A stretch of 64,000 nucleotides of DNA from Alteromonadaceae bacterium UBA2620 (GCA_002339125.1 DDJQ01000105.1:1-64000), one strand, 5' to 3'; shown: positions 44,254 to 53,905, counted from the stretch's first letter. Numbers and translations: made by a program. The notes: generated by a model not told the origin, from the sequence alone.

Positions 44254-45231
44254 CTACACTTTTCGATACAGTGTGTAAGTAATAAGAACGAGCACCAGTA
44301 ATAAACATGCCGCTACGGCATTGTGTAAAACGGCAACCTGCAGAGGTAAGCTGAATACAACATTACTGATACCCAGGCCAACCTGAGCCAGTAATACCAG
44401 AACTAATACCACCGACGCGTTGCGCAGATGCTGAGAAGCGGAGCGACGATACAGGCTGATAGCCAGCCACCCCAGATACAGAAAAGTAATCACCGCGCCC
44501 AGACGATGAACGATATGCATAGTCATGCGTTCGGCGTAATCGTGAGCGCCATATTCGTAATTAGCGGCTTCGGGCACGCTATACGCGCCGGCCATATCAA
44601 TGCGGTTTAGCCAGTCACCTTCGCAAACCGGAAACTCAGTACAGGCCAGCGCAGCATAATTAGCTGAGGTCCAGCCGCCCAGTGCGATTTGGCCAACCAG
44701 CACCACAATACCGAGCGCGGCAAACGTGGCGTAGCGTTTAATCCGCATATCCACAAAACCAATCCGGTAACGGGATAATCGTAAATACAGTAAGAACAGG
44801 CAGGTCAGTACACTAAAACCACCCAGCAGATGGCCCATCACTACGACCGGAAGCAGATTAAGCGTGACTGTCCACATACCGAGCAGGGCCTGAAAGGACA
44901 CCAGCGCCAGCAAAATGAGCGGCAGTTTTATGGGTACCTCAGCAGATCGTTTGCTCACTGCCCAAACGGCGATAGCTAAAATACACAGGCCCAGGGTGCC
45001 GGCAAAATAGCGGTGGATCATCTCGTTCCAGGCTTTCTGTGTTTCTACCGGCCGCTCAGGATAAGCGGCATTAGCCGCCTCAATATGCATGTCAGATTCC
45101 GGCACCGTAAGATGCCCGTAACAGCCCGGCCAATCCGGACAGCCTAAGCCTGCATCGGTTAAACGGGTGTAGGCACCCAGCACAATGACTACGACGGCCA
45201 GGAGAATACTAAAACCAACCAACTTCCGCAT
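44254..45231 (-). CDS. ctaA: heme A synthase (COX15/CtaA)
   Basis: The 325-residue protein has eight predicted membrane helices. Family motifs are AYTRLTDAGLGCPDWPGCYG near the start, the His in MIHRYFAGTLG, the VVMGHLLGGFSVL segment, GGWTSANYAALACTEFPVC and the second-half HIVHRLGAVITF. It oxidises the C8 methyl of heme O to make heme A. The CxxxxxxxC loop in the first half (CPDWPGC) and a partner in the second half (CTEFPVC) are present. Confidence 0.94.
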   Translation of the reverse strand: MRKLVGFSILLAVVVIVLGAYTRLTDAGLGCPDWPGCYGHLTVPESDMHIEAANAAYPERPVETQKAWNEMIHRYFAGTLGLCILAIAVWAVSKRSAEVPIKLPLILLALVSFQALLGMWTVTLNLLPVVVMGHLLGGFSVLTCLFLLYLRLSRYRIGFVDMRIKRYATFAALGIVVLVGQIALGGWTSANYAALACTEFPVCEGDWLNRIDMAGAYSVPEAANYEYGAHDYAERMTMHIVHRLGAVITFLYLGWLAISLYRRSASQHLRNASVVLVLVLLAQVGLGISNVVFSLPLQVAVLHNAVAACLLLVLVLITYTLYRKV

Positions 45232-45240
45232 AGTGTCGCC

Positions 45241-45813
45241 TCAACCAATACGTGACAGTTTAAGTAATTTACGTAGATCAGACAGCACGTCGCGGCTGCC
45301 CATTACGGCATCCTGACGAAGCTGATAAAGGGGATAACGCAACATCGCATTGCCCTGGGTATCGACCAGAAAAATATGCTCGTTAACCTGGCTGGCTTCC
45401 AGTTGCTGCATTTGCGACTGATTGAGCGTAACCGCATTGATATGTTCGTAATCATGCAGGATATTCATGGCTTTGCTGTCGCTGGTTGCGGTTAAAAATA
45501 CCGCCGGCTGGGCCCGGTCGGACTCTTTGCCCAGTGCCAGCCAGACTTGCTGGATGGCGTAAATCGCATTTTCACATTCGTTACCGCACTGCGCGGGAAC
45601 GATATACATAACCCGCCACTTCGGCGACTGCTCGCTAAGTAATGGCTGCAGGTTCTCTACCGGTTGCAGCAGTTCCCCCTTATTGGTTGCACCTTGCTCA
45701 AACCAGTTAAAGTCGAGGGCCAGCTTAGCCAGCACCACCGGAATAATAAATGCCGCCATTAAAATCAGCAGCGAACGTTTGGGTTTAGCCTGAGGATTAA
45801 TTGCGGTCGCCAT
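45241..45813 (-). CDS. cytochrome-oxidase-cluster protein with thioredoxin-like CxxxC
   Basis: The 190-residue product has one N-terminal membrane helix (SLLILMAAFIIPVVLAKLAL, about 14-33) and a periplasmic domain. That domain contains WRVMYIVPAQCGNECENAIYAIQQVWLALG, a CxxxC (CGNEC) placed like the SCO copper site, and a late HIFLVDTQGNAMLRYP strand like SCO's conserved strand. It lacks the clear SCO His. It is a conserved hypothetical of oxidase clusters, possibly a copper or disulfide chaperone (inference). It lies between ctaA and surf1 with spacers of ten bases or less. Confidence 0.7.
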   Translation of the reverse strand: MATAINPQAKPKRSLLILMAAFIIPVVLAKLALDFNWFEQGATNKGELLQPVENLQPLLSEQSPKWRVMYIVPAQCGNECENAIYAIQQVWLALGKESDRAQPAVFLTATSDSKAMNILHDYEHINAVTLNQSQMQQLEASQVNEHIFLVDTQGNAMLRYPLYQLRQDAVMGSRDVLSDLRKLLKLSRIG

Positions 45814-45814
45814 A

Positions 45815-46558
45815 TTATTTGGTTCTCCTGATGAGCACGATAATGAAAATAACTACTGCAGCAATGGCCAGGCCAAACCACTGAATGGCATAACCGAGGT
45901 GTTTTTGCGGTGACATCACAACCGGTTGCCAGTTAGTAACAAACCGGCTCATCTGAGGTTGCGACGACAGCCGCTCAACGACCATATCTGGCAGTCGCGA
46001 TGCCCATTGCTGATTAAACAGAGGAATATCTATTTGCTGCACCCGCAGCGGAAAATCATTGAATTGTTGCTGGGTTTCCTTGATTAGCGGATTAAGACCG
46101 GGCTGGGTTATTACGCCTTCGATTACCACCGGCCCGGTGGGAAGCTCAACTGTTGGCAGCTCAGCCCGGGAAGCAGTGGCTGCTATCCAACCAAGGTTAA
46201 ACAGTACCGGCCGGCCGCGGGTAATTACCGGCACTAACACGTCATAACCGCTGGAACCATTGGTGATCTGGTTGTCCAGAAAGATAAGCTGTGTTGCCTG
46301 CAACTCACCGCGAAACTGCACCGGTACATCACGCACATCCTGCCATTGATCGGCAACGTCGAAGGGATGCATTGGCGCAGTGGTGTATTTTTGCGCTATG
46401 CTGTCGAGACGCTGTTGTTTTTGCTCCATGCGATCAAGCTGCCAGACACCCAAAAACACCATAACTACAACCGCCATCAGCGTTAAGCAGCTTGCCAGTA
46501 CCGGCCATTTATTAGGGCCGGAGCCATTCGCCACGGAGTACTGAGGAGTTTTACTCAT
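45815..46558 (-). CDS. SURF1 family cytochrome oxidase assembly protein
   Basis: SURF1 helps assemble heme A into subunit I. From ATG 46558 the product has about 247 residues: a membrane helix (WPVLASCLTLMAVVVMVFLGVWQLDRMEQK, with the family's GxWQLxR), a periplasmic domain (VPVQFRGELQ, LDNQITNGSSGYDVLVPV, LFNLGWIAA) and a second helix (HLGYAIQWFGLAIAAVVIFIIVL). The frame runs on to 46750, but that stretch is antisense to a real gene and unlike SURF1. ATG 46564 is an alternative two codons upstream. The chosen ATG overlaps the divergent gene's ATG. Confidence 0.87.
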   Translation of the reverse strand: MSKTPQYSVANGSGPNKWPVLASCLTLMAVVVMVFLGVWQLDRMEQKQQRLDSIAQKYTTAPMHPFDVADQWQDVRDVPVQFRGELQATQLIFLDNQITNGSSGYDVLVPVITRGRPVLFNLGWIAATASRAELPTVELPTGPVVIEGVITQPGLNPLIKETQQQFNDFPLRVQQIDIPLFNQQWASRLPDMVVERLSSQPQMSRFVTNWQPVVMSPQKHLGYAIQWFGLAIAAVVIFIIVLIRRTK

Positions 46559-46766
46559 GGTCATCAAAGTGATTATTGTTGGTTTACTGATTTTTATGAT
46601 CATTAACCTGTTTTTAGCGATGAAAGTGATGCTGGGTAACAACTCAGGTAAAGCCCCGATGAGTAAATATATTGGCCGGCGGGTTATGACGTCGGCCCTG
46701 ATTGTGGTGATCATCCTGATAGCCATGGCCACCGGGCTGATCACGCCCAATCCGAGTCCTTATTAG
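46557..46766 (+). CDS. DUF2909 twin-transmembrane protein
   Basis: The 69-residue product has two membrane helices (about 3-22 and 43-62) with a basic loop (GKAPMSKYIGRRV), as in the DUF2909 family that occurs in cytochrome oxidase clusters. A TGAGGAG ribosome-binding site lies nine bases before the ATG. It is the only plus-strand gene in the cluster, inserted between ctaE and surf1, and its first codons overlap the surf1 start on the other strand. Function unknown. Confidence 0.75.
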   Translation: MVIKVIIVGLLIFMIINLFLAMKVMLGNNSGKAPMSKYIGRRVMTSALIVVIILIAMATGLITPNPSPY

Positions 46767-46768
46767 CC

Positions 46769-47647
46769 TTACAACACGTAAACAAACACAAACAACATTA
46801 CCCACACTACGTCGACGAAGTGCCAGTACCAGCTGCCTGCCTGAAAGGCAAAGTGATTGTCGGGGGTGAAATGACCTTTGATTACGCGCAGGAATAACAC
46901 CATTAAAATGATGGTACCCAGCGTAACGTGCATGCCGTGAAAACCGGTTAACAGGAAGAAGGTATTGCCATACACGCCGGATTGCAGGGTAAGACCCAGC
47001 TCCTGATAGGCATGAATGTATTCTTCCACCTGCAGAAACAGAAACACGCAGCCCAGCAAAATGGTGGCACCCAGCATAGTGGTAAGTTGTTTGCGTTTAC
47101 CCTGTTCCAGGCCCACGTGAGCAAAGTGCAGGGTAACCGACGATATCAACAGAATAATGGTGTTGATGGTGGGCAGGCCCGCCCAGCTCATTGGCGTGGT
47201 ATTAATGCCTCCCGGAGTTTCCACCAGCGGCCACATAGCCTGAAAACCCGGCCACAACACTTCGTTAGTCATGGCGTTATTCGACGAACCGCCAAGCCAT
47301 GGCACTGCAATCATGCGGGCATAAAACAGTGCACCAAAGAATGCCGCAAAAAACATCACCTCAGAGAAAATAAACCAGCTCATTCCCTGTCGGTAGGAAC
47401 GACCTAACTGGTCGCTGTACAAGCCGCTCATGGACTCGTTAATCTGATCCTTAAACCAGCCAAACAGCATCACCAGTAGCATAACGATGCCTGCGCCCAG
47501 TACGTTATCGCCCCAGCCGCTCTCACCGCGAGTGGCTTCTATAACAAAATTACCGGCCCCTACCGCAATTAAAAACAGAGCAATGGCACCCACAATAGGC
47601 CAGTAGCTCTGCGCCGGAACATAGTATTTCTGATACTCTTGTTGCAT
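46769..47647 (-). CDS. ctaE: cytochrome c oxidase subunit III
   Basis: The 292-residue product has seven membrane helices. Subunit III motifs are RQGMSWFIFSEVMFFAAFFGALFYAR, NTIILLISSVTLHFAHVGLEQG, VYGNTFFLLTGFHGMHVTLGTIIL and the terminal FQAGSWYWHFVDVVWVMLFVFVYV. It is a core subunit of the aa3/caa3 oxidase and stabilises proton entry to subunit I. It is also called coxC. Confidence 0.95.
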   Translation of the reverse strand: MQQEYQKYYVPAQSYWPIVGAIALFLIAVGAGNFVIEATRGESGWGDNVLGAGIVMLLVMLFGWFKDQINESMSGLYSDQLGRSYRQGMSWFIFSEVMFFAAFFGALFYARMIAVPWLGGSSNNAMTNEVLWPGFQAMWPLVETPGGINTTPMSWAGLPTINTIILLISSVTLHFAHVGLEQGKRKQLTTMLGATILLGCVFLFLQVEEYIHAYQELGLTLQSGVYGNTFFLLTGFHGMHVTLGTIILMVLFLRVIKGHFTPDNHFAFQAGSWYWHFVDVVWVMLFVFVYVL

Positions 47648-47663
47648 TACTTTCTCCTTAGAC

Positions 47664-48239
47664 TCAGTTATCGCTAAATGAAGTCAGGAAAGGGTTATTA
47701 AGTTGTTTGTCATCGGTACCATTACCGGTGACGTCAAAAAGGGTGTATTGCACGGTAAAAAAGTGAATGTCTTCGGGCAGCTGTGGATCCACATAGAACC
47801 GCATGGGCATAAGCGACTCGCCGCCGGCTGCCAGTGGCTGACTGTTAAAACAAAAGCATTCGGTTTTGTTCAGGTACAACGCCGCCTGACCCGGTGTAAC
47901 CGATGGAATGGCCTGCGCAACCATCGACTTGTTAGCCGGGTTGCGCACATAAAATTCCACCATGTTCATTTCACCAGGATGCACTTTTACCTTTTTGGTT
48001 TGTGCTCTGAATTCCCACGGCATGCCGGTATGAGTTCGCGTAATAAACTCCACCGTAACGGTGCGCGACTCATCCACCTGCCCATCGTAGTAAACCGCGG
48101 CTGTTTCGTTGGTTTTGCCGTTGATACCGGTGATGTCGCAAAACACGTCATACAACGGGACCAGAGCAAAACCAAAGCCGAACATACCCACTACAATCAG
48201 CAGTAATTTGGTTACCAGTGCCGAATTGGAATTGGCCAT
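47664..48239 (-). CDS. ctaG: cytochrome c oxidase assembly protein CtaG/Cox11
   Basis: The 191-residue single-helix membrane protein has a periplasmic beta-domain. The copper-binding motif is ECFCFNSQPL (about 133-142), and the family start is FGFGFALVPLYDVFCDITGINGKT. Cox11 inserts copper into the CuB site of subunit I. It lies between ctaD and ctaE, the usual order. Confidence 0.94.
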   Translation of the reverse strand: MANSNSALVTKLLLIVVGMFGFGFALVPLYDVFCDITGINGKTNETAAVYYDGQVDESRTVTVEFITRTHTGMPWEFRAQTKKVKVHPGEMNMVEFYVRNPANKSMVAQAIPSVTPGQAALYLNKTECFCFNSQPLAAGGESLMPMRFYVDPQLPEDIHFFTVQYTLFDVTGNGTDDKQLNNPFLTSFSDN

Positions 48240-48249
48240 GGTTGTGCCC

Positions 48250-49866
48250 TTACTTCACAACCGGTGGCGTTTCAAAAGTGTGATAAGGCGCCGGTGAGGG
48301 GATTTCCCACTCCAGACCTTCCGCACCGTCCCAAACCTGATCAGACACCGGCTCACCCTGTTTACGACAGGCTTTAATCATCACCGCCAGGAAGATGAGC
48401 TGCGAGAGACCAAAGGCAAAACCGCCCAGGCTAATCCACTTGTTGAAGTCAGCAAATTGCAGAGCGTAGTCCGGGATCCGTCGCGGCATACCCGCCAGCC
48501 CTACAAAGTGCATTGGGAAAAACAGCACGTTAACCGAAATCAGCGAGCACCAGAAATGCCATTTCGCCAGGGTGATATCGAACATGCGGCCGGTCCATTT
48601 CGGGATCCAGTAATACACCGCCGCCATAATCGAGAACACCGCGCCGGTTACCAGCACATAGTGGAAGTGCGCCACCACAAAGTAGGTATCATGGTATTGG
48701 AAATCCACCGGCGTAATCGCCAGCATCAGGCCCGACAAACCACCAATGGTGAACAACACAATAAAGGCAATAGCAAACATCATAGGGATTTCGAAGGTCA
48801 TGGACCCACGCCACATGGTGGCTACCCAGTTAAATACTTTCACCCCGGTGGGTACCGATATCAGCATGGTGGCAAACATAAAGAACATCTCTGCCGCCAC
48901 CGGCATTCCCGTAGTAAACATATGGTGAGCCCACACAATAAAGCTCAACAGCGCAATGGAGGCCGTGGCATAAACCATGGAGGCGTAACCAAACAAACGC
49001 TTACGGGCAAAGGTAGGAATAATCTGCGAGATAATACCGAAGGCCGGTAAAATCATGATGTACACCTCAGGATGACCGAAGAACCAGAAGATATGCTGGA
49101 ACATCACCGGATCGCCACCACCGGCAGCATCAAAGAAGCTGGTACCAAAGAACTTATCGGTAAGCACCATGGTCACCGCACCTGCCAGTACCGGCATAAC
49201 GGCAATCAACAGGAATGCAGTGATCAGCCAGGTCCACACAAACAGCGGCATTTTCATCCAGGTCATGCCCGGCGCCCGCATGTTAAAGATGGTCACAATC
49301 ACGTTTATCGCGCCCATAATGGATGAAATACCCATGATGTGCACCGAGAACACGAACAATGCCGTACTGTCGCCACTATAGGTAGTAGACAGCGGTGCAT
49401 AGAACGTCCAGCCAAAAGCCGGGCCACCGCCCTCAACAAACAGTGAGGCCAGTAAAATAGTAAAGGCGAACGGCAGGATCCAGAAACTCCAGTTGTTCAT
49501 CCGCGGCAACGCCATATCCGGCGCACCGATCATCATGGGGATCAGCCAGTTAGCCAAACCGGTAAAGGCCGGCATAACTGCCCCGAACACCATGATAAGA
49601 CCATGCACGGTGGTCATCTGGTTAAAGAAATTAGGTTCCACAATTTGTAACCCGGGCTGAAACAGTTCGGCCCGGATCACCATAGCCATGGCGCCGCCCA
49701 CTAAAAACATAATGAAGGCAAACCACAGGTACAGTGTGCCGATGTCTTTATGGTTGGTAGTCAGTACCCAGCGCATTAAGCCTTTGGGAATATGATGCTC
49801 GTGATGGTCGTCGTGTGCATCTGCCTCCCCGTGGGCGGGGCTGATAATCTCAGTTGCTTTGCTCAT
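48250..49866 (-). CDS. ctaD: cytochrome c oxidase subunit I
   Basis: The 538-residue heme-copper oxidase core has 12 membrane helices. Visible landmarks are [18 protein letters not shown], the low-spin heme His in [17 protein letters not shown], the CuB His-Tyr region [21 protein letters not shown] with the proton-channel Glu, the His pair in [12 protein letters not shown], and [20 protein letters not shown] with the heme ligands. The GHPEVY motif places it in the A1 subgroup. It reduces oxygen to water and pumps protons. It is also called coxA. Confidence 0.97.
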   Translation of the reverse strand: MSKATEIISPAHGEADAHDDHHEHHIPKGLMRWVLTTNHKDIGTLYLWFAFIMFLVGGAMAMVIRAELFQPGLQIVEPNFFNQMTTVHGLIMVFGAVMPAFTGLANWLIPMMIGAPDMALPRMNNWSFWILPFAFTILLASLFVEGGGPAFGWTFYAPLSTTYSGDSTALFVFSVHIMGISSIMGAINVIVTIFNMRAPGMTWMKMPLFVWTWLITAFLLIAVMPVLAGAVTMVLTDKFFGTSFFDAAGGGDPVMFQHIFWFFGHPEVYIMILPAFGIISQIIPTFARKRLFGYASMVYATASIALLSFIVWAHHMFTTGMPVAAEMFFMFATMLISVPTGVKVFNWVATMWRGSMTFEIPMMFAIAFIVLFTIGGLSGLMLAITPVDFQYHDTYFVVAHFHYVLVTGAVFSIMAAVYYWIPKWTGRMFDITLAKWHFWCSLISVNVLFFPMHFVGLAGMPRRIPDYALQFADFNKWISLGGFAFGLSQLIFLAVMIKACRKQGEPVSDQVWDGAEGLEWEIPSPAPYHTFETPPVVK

Positions 49867-49875
49867 GTTCTGCTC

Positions 49876-51036
49876 CTATTCCCCGCTGGCCACAGCGTTA
49901 ACATCTTTGGCCTGCACCATATCACCGGTGTTATTGCCCCAGGCGTTACGCTCATAGGTAATCACCGCAGCCAGTTCTTTAAGGCTCAGCATTTTGCCAA
50001 ACGCCTGCATGGCGGTGCCGGTTTTACCGTTTAATACAATGTCGATATGCCCTTGCATGTCGTTGAGTGCCATGGGGCTGCCTTTCAGGGCCGGGAATAC
50101 GCCAGGTAAGCCTTCGCCGTTAGGCATATGGCAGGCTGCGCAGGTAGCGTTGTACACGCGCTCGCCCTCGGTCATCAGCTCTTCCATCGACATATTCATC
50201 GCCAGTAAGCGCTGTTCTTCCTCGCGGGCTTGCTGACGAATGGACTCCTGCTCACTAACCCAGGCTTCATAAGCAGCCGGCTCTTTGGCAATCACCACTA
50301 CCGGCATAAACCCATGGTCTTTACCGCACAGTTCAGCGCACTGACCACGATAAATCCCCGGCTCATCTACCCGTGTCCAGGCTTCATTAATAAAGCCCGG
50401 GTTAGCATCTTTTTTCACTGCGAAATCAGGCACCCACCACGAGTGGATCACGTCGTCAGAGGTGATCAGAAAGCGTACTTTCTGCCCGGTTGGGATTACC
50501 AAAGGGCGGTCGACTTCCAGCAAGTAGTTTTCGCCCTTGGCGTAGCGGTTATCGATTTGTTCACGCTGAGTCGCCAGCAGTGAATAAAACTCCACGTCGC
50601 GATCCATATACTTGTAATGCCATTTCCACTGCGAACCGGTTACCAGCACGGTCATATCCGGTTCGGTAGTATCTTCCATTGCTAGCAGTGTTTTGGCGGC
50701 TGGTACAGCCATAAAGATAAGAATTAAGAAGGGTAAAACGGTCCAGGCTATTTCGACTTTCACACTCTCGTGAAAGTTAGCTGGTTTTGCACCCCGTGAT
50801 TTGCGATGCAAATACATAGAAACAAACATGATCCCAAACACGACTACTGCGATCCCCACACAAATGGAGAACATCAGCATGTGCAGATCGTAAACCTGGC
50901 CACTGATCTCTGTCGCACCACGCCGCAGATTCAGTGCCGACACTTCGCCGCTTCCTGCTGCTACCGCTGTCGCGCCAGCTACCAACAGAACGAGTGCTGT
51001 CCAGGCTTTCAGTACACATATCCCGAGTTGTTTCAC
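49876..51036 (-). CDS. ctaC: cytochrome c oxidase subunit II with fused cytochrome c domain
   Basis: The 386-residue product has a signal peptide, two membrane helices, a CuA cupredoxin domain with the site QCAELCGKDHGFM and His in DVIHSWWVPDF, and a C-terminal cytochrome c domain with the heme site CAACH and Met ligand in LKGSPMAL. This caa3-like layout lets the enzyme accept electrons through its own heme c. The start is GTG 51036, six bases after GGAGG. It is the first gene of the oxidase operon (ctaC-D-G-E, surf1, unknown, ctaA, ctaB, sco). It is also called coxB. Confidence 0.95.
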   Translation of the reverse strand: MKQLGICVLKAWTALVLLVAGATAVAAGSGEVSALNLRRGATEISGQVYDLHMLMFSICVGIAVVVFGIMFVSMYLHRKSRGAKPANFHESVKVEIAWTVLPFLILIFMAVPAAKTLLAMEDTTEPDMTVLVTGSQWKWHYKYMDRDVEFYSLLATQREQIDNRYAKGENYLLEVDRPLVIPTGQKVRFLITSDDVIHSWWVPDFAVKKDANPGFINEAWTRVDEPGIYRGQCAELCGKDHGFMPVVVIAKEPAAYEAWVSEQESIRQQAREEEQRLLAMNMSMEELMTEGERVYNATCAACHMPNGEGLPGVFPALKGSPMALNDMQGHIDIVLNGKTGTAMQAFGKMLSLKELAAVITYERNAWGNNTGDMVQAKDVNAVASGE

Positions 51037-51366
51037 TCGACACCTCCGTTAGACCGGTAGCCACTCGCGAAACGCCCCAATGCGAAAAAGCCTGACTGGT
51101 CTGTATTGGTTGTTATTTGAACTGCCTTTTTAATATTTTGTGCTTACTTTGTTATTTTATTGTTAAGCACTGTATAAGAATTACTCATTGTGACTATAAC
51201 GTCCAGCTATTTTTGTCTAAAATTCGGATAAATGGTTATTTTTTGTGCGAGGAGGGTAATCGGCGTGAATTTTGTTAGTGAGCTTTTACTAACTTAATAA
51301 GCAGACCTGAACAGGCAAAAAGTACCGGGAAAGCGTGGCTTAAGGGAAATAAAACCCTAAAAGCAA
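51037..51366. other. intergenic region upstream of ctaC
   Basis: About 330 bases, AT-rich, that should hold the promoter of the cytochrome oxidase operon on the minus strand. I could not pick out a convincing -35/-10 pair. No gene or RNA is recognised. Confidence 0.4.
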
Positions 51367-51390
51367 GAAAACCGGCGAATGCCGGTTTTC
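51367..51390 (-). terminator. rho-independent terminator of lexA
   Basis: GAAAACCGGC and GCCGGTTTTC form a perfect 10-bp stem with a GAAT loop, 36 bases past the lexA stop. On the minus strand the stem ends in TTTTC and is followed by a T-rich stretch. Confidence 0.8.
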
Positions 51391-51425
51391 AAATTCATAG
51401 ATTTAAAAAATAATGCCTGGTGTTC

Positions 51426-52049
51426 TTACATCCAGTCGGCATTACGGATTACGCCTACAGCGATACCTTCGATATTAAACGGCTGATCAGCCAAATCGAC
51501 CTTAATGGGTGAGAATTCTTCATTTTCTGCATGCAGCAGTACTTCACGACCACGCTTTTCCAAACGCTTTACGGTAACGTCTTCATCTACCCGGGCCACC
51601 ACTACCTGTCCATTGTGGACATCGCTGGTGCGGTGCACTGCTAACAAATCGCCGTCCAGTATGCCTATGTCTTTCATACTCATACCGTTTACACGCAGCA
51701 GGAAATCGGCTTTTGGATGGAATAACGCCGGATCCACTTTATAGTGCATTTCCACATGTTCCTGAGCCAGAATCGGCTCGCCAGCCGCAACCCGGCCAAT
51801 CAGCGGTAAGCCTTCTTCTTCCACTTCGTCATCCAGCGGAATATTAAGCTTAATCCCCCGCGAAGTACCCGGAAGTATTTCAATCACGCCTTTTTTCGCC
51901 AACGCCTTTAAATGCTCTTCTGCAGCATTAGCAGAGCGAAAGCCTAACTGACGGGCAATCTCAGCACGCGTGGGCGGCATACCAGTATCCAGCATAGTGG
52001 ATTTGATCAGATCGAGTACTTCTTGTTGTCGGGGGGTTAGTGGACGCAT
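51426..52049 (-). CDS. lexA: LexA SOS repressor
   Basis: The 207-residue product has the LexA winged helix ([48 protein letters not shown], 1-65) and the S24 self-cleavage domain: Ala-Gly cleavage site in [10 protein letters not shown], Ser in [19 protein letters not shown] and Lys in [10 protein letters not shown]. RecA-stimulated self-cleavage lifts repression of DNA-repair genes. An SOS box lies just eight bases upstream of the ATG, so it represses itself. The gene stands alone and ends in its own terminator. Confidence 0.97.
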   Translation of the reverse strand: MRPLTPRQQEVLDLIKSTMLDTGMPPTRAEIARQLGFRSANAAEEHLKALAKKGVIEILPGTSRGIKLNIPLDDEVEEEGLPLIGRVAAGEPILAQEHVEMHYKVDPALFHPKADFLLRVNGMSMKDIGILDGDLLAVHRTSDVHNGQVVVARVDEDVTVKRLEKRGREVLLHAENEEFSPIKVDLADQPFNIEGIAVGVIRNADWM

Positions 52050-52056
52050 AAACAGC

Positions 52057-52072
52057 CTGTTATTCCATACAG
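52057..52072. promoter_or_regulatory. LexA operator (SOS box)
   Basis: CTGT-TATTCCAT-ACAG fits the gammaproteobacterial SOS box CTGT-N8-ACAG exactly and lies just upstream of lexA, as expected for autoregulation. Confidence 0.88.
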
Positions 52073-52204
52073 TTGTTAGCAGTATAACGACTAAAACTTA
52101 AAACACAACGATTTTTGCTGGATCCAATTTAAGGCTCAACTAATCCATAGTACGATTTATTCAGCCGATAACAGGATGAAATAATCAAAAAGGATATTGC
52201 GATT

Positions 52205-52642
52205 GTGTCCAGCCATCGTGAAAGTATTTTTAAGAGAAATAATGTTTTAGCTCGAATTTATATTGTCATATTTCTTATAGGACTCTGGTTATACCAATAT
52301 GTTGTTAGGGATCCAGCAAGCATCGACCCAGAAACGCTAGCTAAGTATGAACTTGGCCTTTATGGCACGCCGATAATTGTCATGTATTGTATTTTCGAGC
52401 TTTGGCGCACGTTTAATTATCCGTATAAGTTAATTATCAATGACGAAAAGAAAACGCTGACTGAAATCTACCTGATGAGTCAAAATACACTTACCTATCT
52501 GAGTATAGAGAAGGCACAAGTACGTGCTGGATTAGTTTTCCTGGTTGCCCTGCGTATTTCGGTGAATTCGATCAGGCGTTTCGGAGTTATCCGATCACTT
52601 TTTCATCTTCTTTTTCGTCCCTGCCAGTTTTACCTTAAGTGA
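52205..52642 (+). pseudogene. membrane protein gene cut by an IS21-family end
   Basis: The frame of 145 residues starts at GTG 52205. Residues 1-115 or so look like a genuine protein with two membrane helices (ARIYIVIFLIGLWLYQYVV; LGLYGTPIIVMYCIFELW) and a soluble strand-rich part (YKLIINDEKKTLTEIYLM), perhaps a PH-like domain. The last 30 residues (from about 52551) are read from the terminal repeats of an IS21-family element, so the native C-terminus is lost. I do not recognise the protein. Confidence 0.65.
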
Positions 52643-53310
52643 TCGGATTGGTCTAGTTTTCTCATCGACTCTCCCGTGAGTTCAATGCGATGACTATTGT
52701 GTAATAATCGGTCGAGTAAGGCATCGGCTACGGTGGGATTGGTCATCAACTTGTACCACTCAGCAACCGGTAATTGACTGGCAATGATGGTGCTGGCGTT
52801 TTGGTATCGCTCCTCCATCACATCGAGCAGGTCATTTGCTTGTCGTGCGTTGAGTTTTTCCATTCCCCAGTCATCCAGGATGAGTAGCTTTTTCTTAGCA
52901 ATTTGGGCCAGTTGCTGACGGTAGCTGCCATCGGCGTGGCCGATGTTTAGCTCATCAAGGAGTTGCCCTAAGCGGTAATAGCGGACGGTTTGGTGTTGCT
53001 CACAGGCTTGTTTGGCTAATGCGCAGGCAAGGTAGGTTTTGCCGCAGCCAGTGGCCCCCGTGATGATTATATTGTGCGCGTGGTGCAGGTATTGTCCGCT
53101 GAGTAGCGAGCCGATTTTATCTTTACGTAACCCACGTTCACTGCGGTACTTCAAGCGGCTGGCATGTGCATCAAGGCGCAGTGATGCTTGCTTTAGCAGT
53201 CGCTTCACCTTAGTAGACTGACGGCAGTGAATTTCGTGCTGGGCTAATAACCCCAGCCGTTCCTCGAAGCTCATATCCTCGTAAGTAGTGGCTTGACCAT
53301 TCAATCGCAG
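52551..53310 (-). mobile_element. IS21-family remnant (right end and istB only)
   Basis: The right end begins at about 52551 with TGCGTATTTCGGTGAA, followed by an internal near-repeat (TTTCGGTGAATTCGATCA, then TTTCGGAGTTATCCGATCA), the multiple terminal repeats typical of IS21 elements. Then comes istB on the minus strand. The transposase gene istA, the left end and the istB 5' end are missing; unrelated sequence starts near 53310. The remnant can no longer move by itself. The exact ends are estimates. Confidence 0.75.
52630..53304 (-). pseudogene. istB: IstB-like ATPase, 5'-truncated
   Basis: The 224-residue frame has the IS21 helper ATPase features: TYEDMSFEERLGLLAQHE, Walker A GATGCGKTYLACALAKQAC, Walker B KLLILDDWGMEKL, and IIASQLPVAEWYKLM. 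IstB proteins are about 245-260 residues; the first 25 or so (an LRxLRLxGMAxAL-type helix) are absent. The only start is a TTG at 53304, within a residual LRLNGQATTYED sequence. With istA missing, this is a dead fragment. Confidence 0.8.
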
Positions 53311-53905
53311 TATTGAATATCACTAATTTCTTCTATGCAGTAAGGATTAACGTGCCACTTTATTATCTGAAATTCGTCAAAGTGAATTCTGTGCGAACTT
53401 GTAAGAGACAAATAAATCTCGAAATAATCCATGACAGGATTGTGCGATAGGATTTGCATAATGTGAATAAAATGCTGGTCATGTCGCCGGGGTTGCATCA
53501 TCTCCACAATACTATTTATCCGTAAATTGTCCTTATCTATTCTCATTGTGGGGCGATTAATATTAAGGACTACAGCGTCTTTCTCTGGCAGAAAATCTAT
53601 AGACACTTCAAATTCGACGTCCATTGGAAGTTGTAAACGCTGAGTCACAGACTCGTTAAAATTATCGCTATGGAATCCCAAATCAGTTCGATTAGTAAGA
53701 CGCCGATGGAACTTAGTGTAAATCTTGAAGCGCACATTTGCTGTCAGGTCGTTACTAATGGTCAGCGTGTTTGGCCGGCCAATCCTGCGAAACCAATCAT
53801 AAAATCTCTGTGAAAACTGGGGGAGAGGTTTTCAGACCATTTCATATAGCCAAGCCAAGGCACTACTTCACGAGTGGCCAAATATTCATCCTCTGTATCA
53901 ATCAT
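53301..53905 (-). pseudogene. hypothetical gene with a frameshift, 3' end replaced by IS sequence
   Basis: Two frames look like parts of one protein. From ATG 53905 one reads MIDTEDEYLATREVVPWLGYM, then KWSENLSP. After a run of five G on the plus strand (53819-53823) a second frame continues PQFSQRFYDWFRRIGRPNTL and on through MDVEFEVSIDFLPEKDAVVLN to a stop at 53301. A one-base slip in the homopolymer would join them. The final residues before the stop come from the IS21 junction. I do not recognise the protein. The shift could also be a sequencing error. Confidence 0.5.

Noticed and set aside
46559..46750. N-terminal extension of surf1
   Set aside because: The added 60 or so residues are the antisense of the DUF2909 gene and do not resemble SURF1.
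48457..49050. 197-residue plus-strand frame
   Set aside because: Antisense shadow of ctaD; His/Arg/Gln-rich sequence typical of reverse-frame translation.
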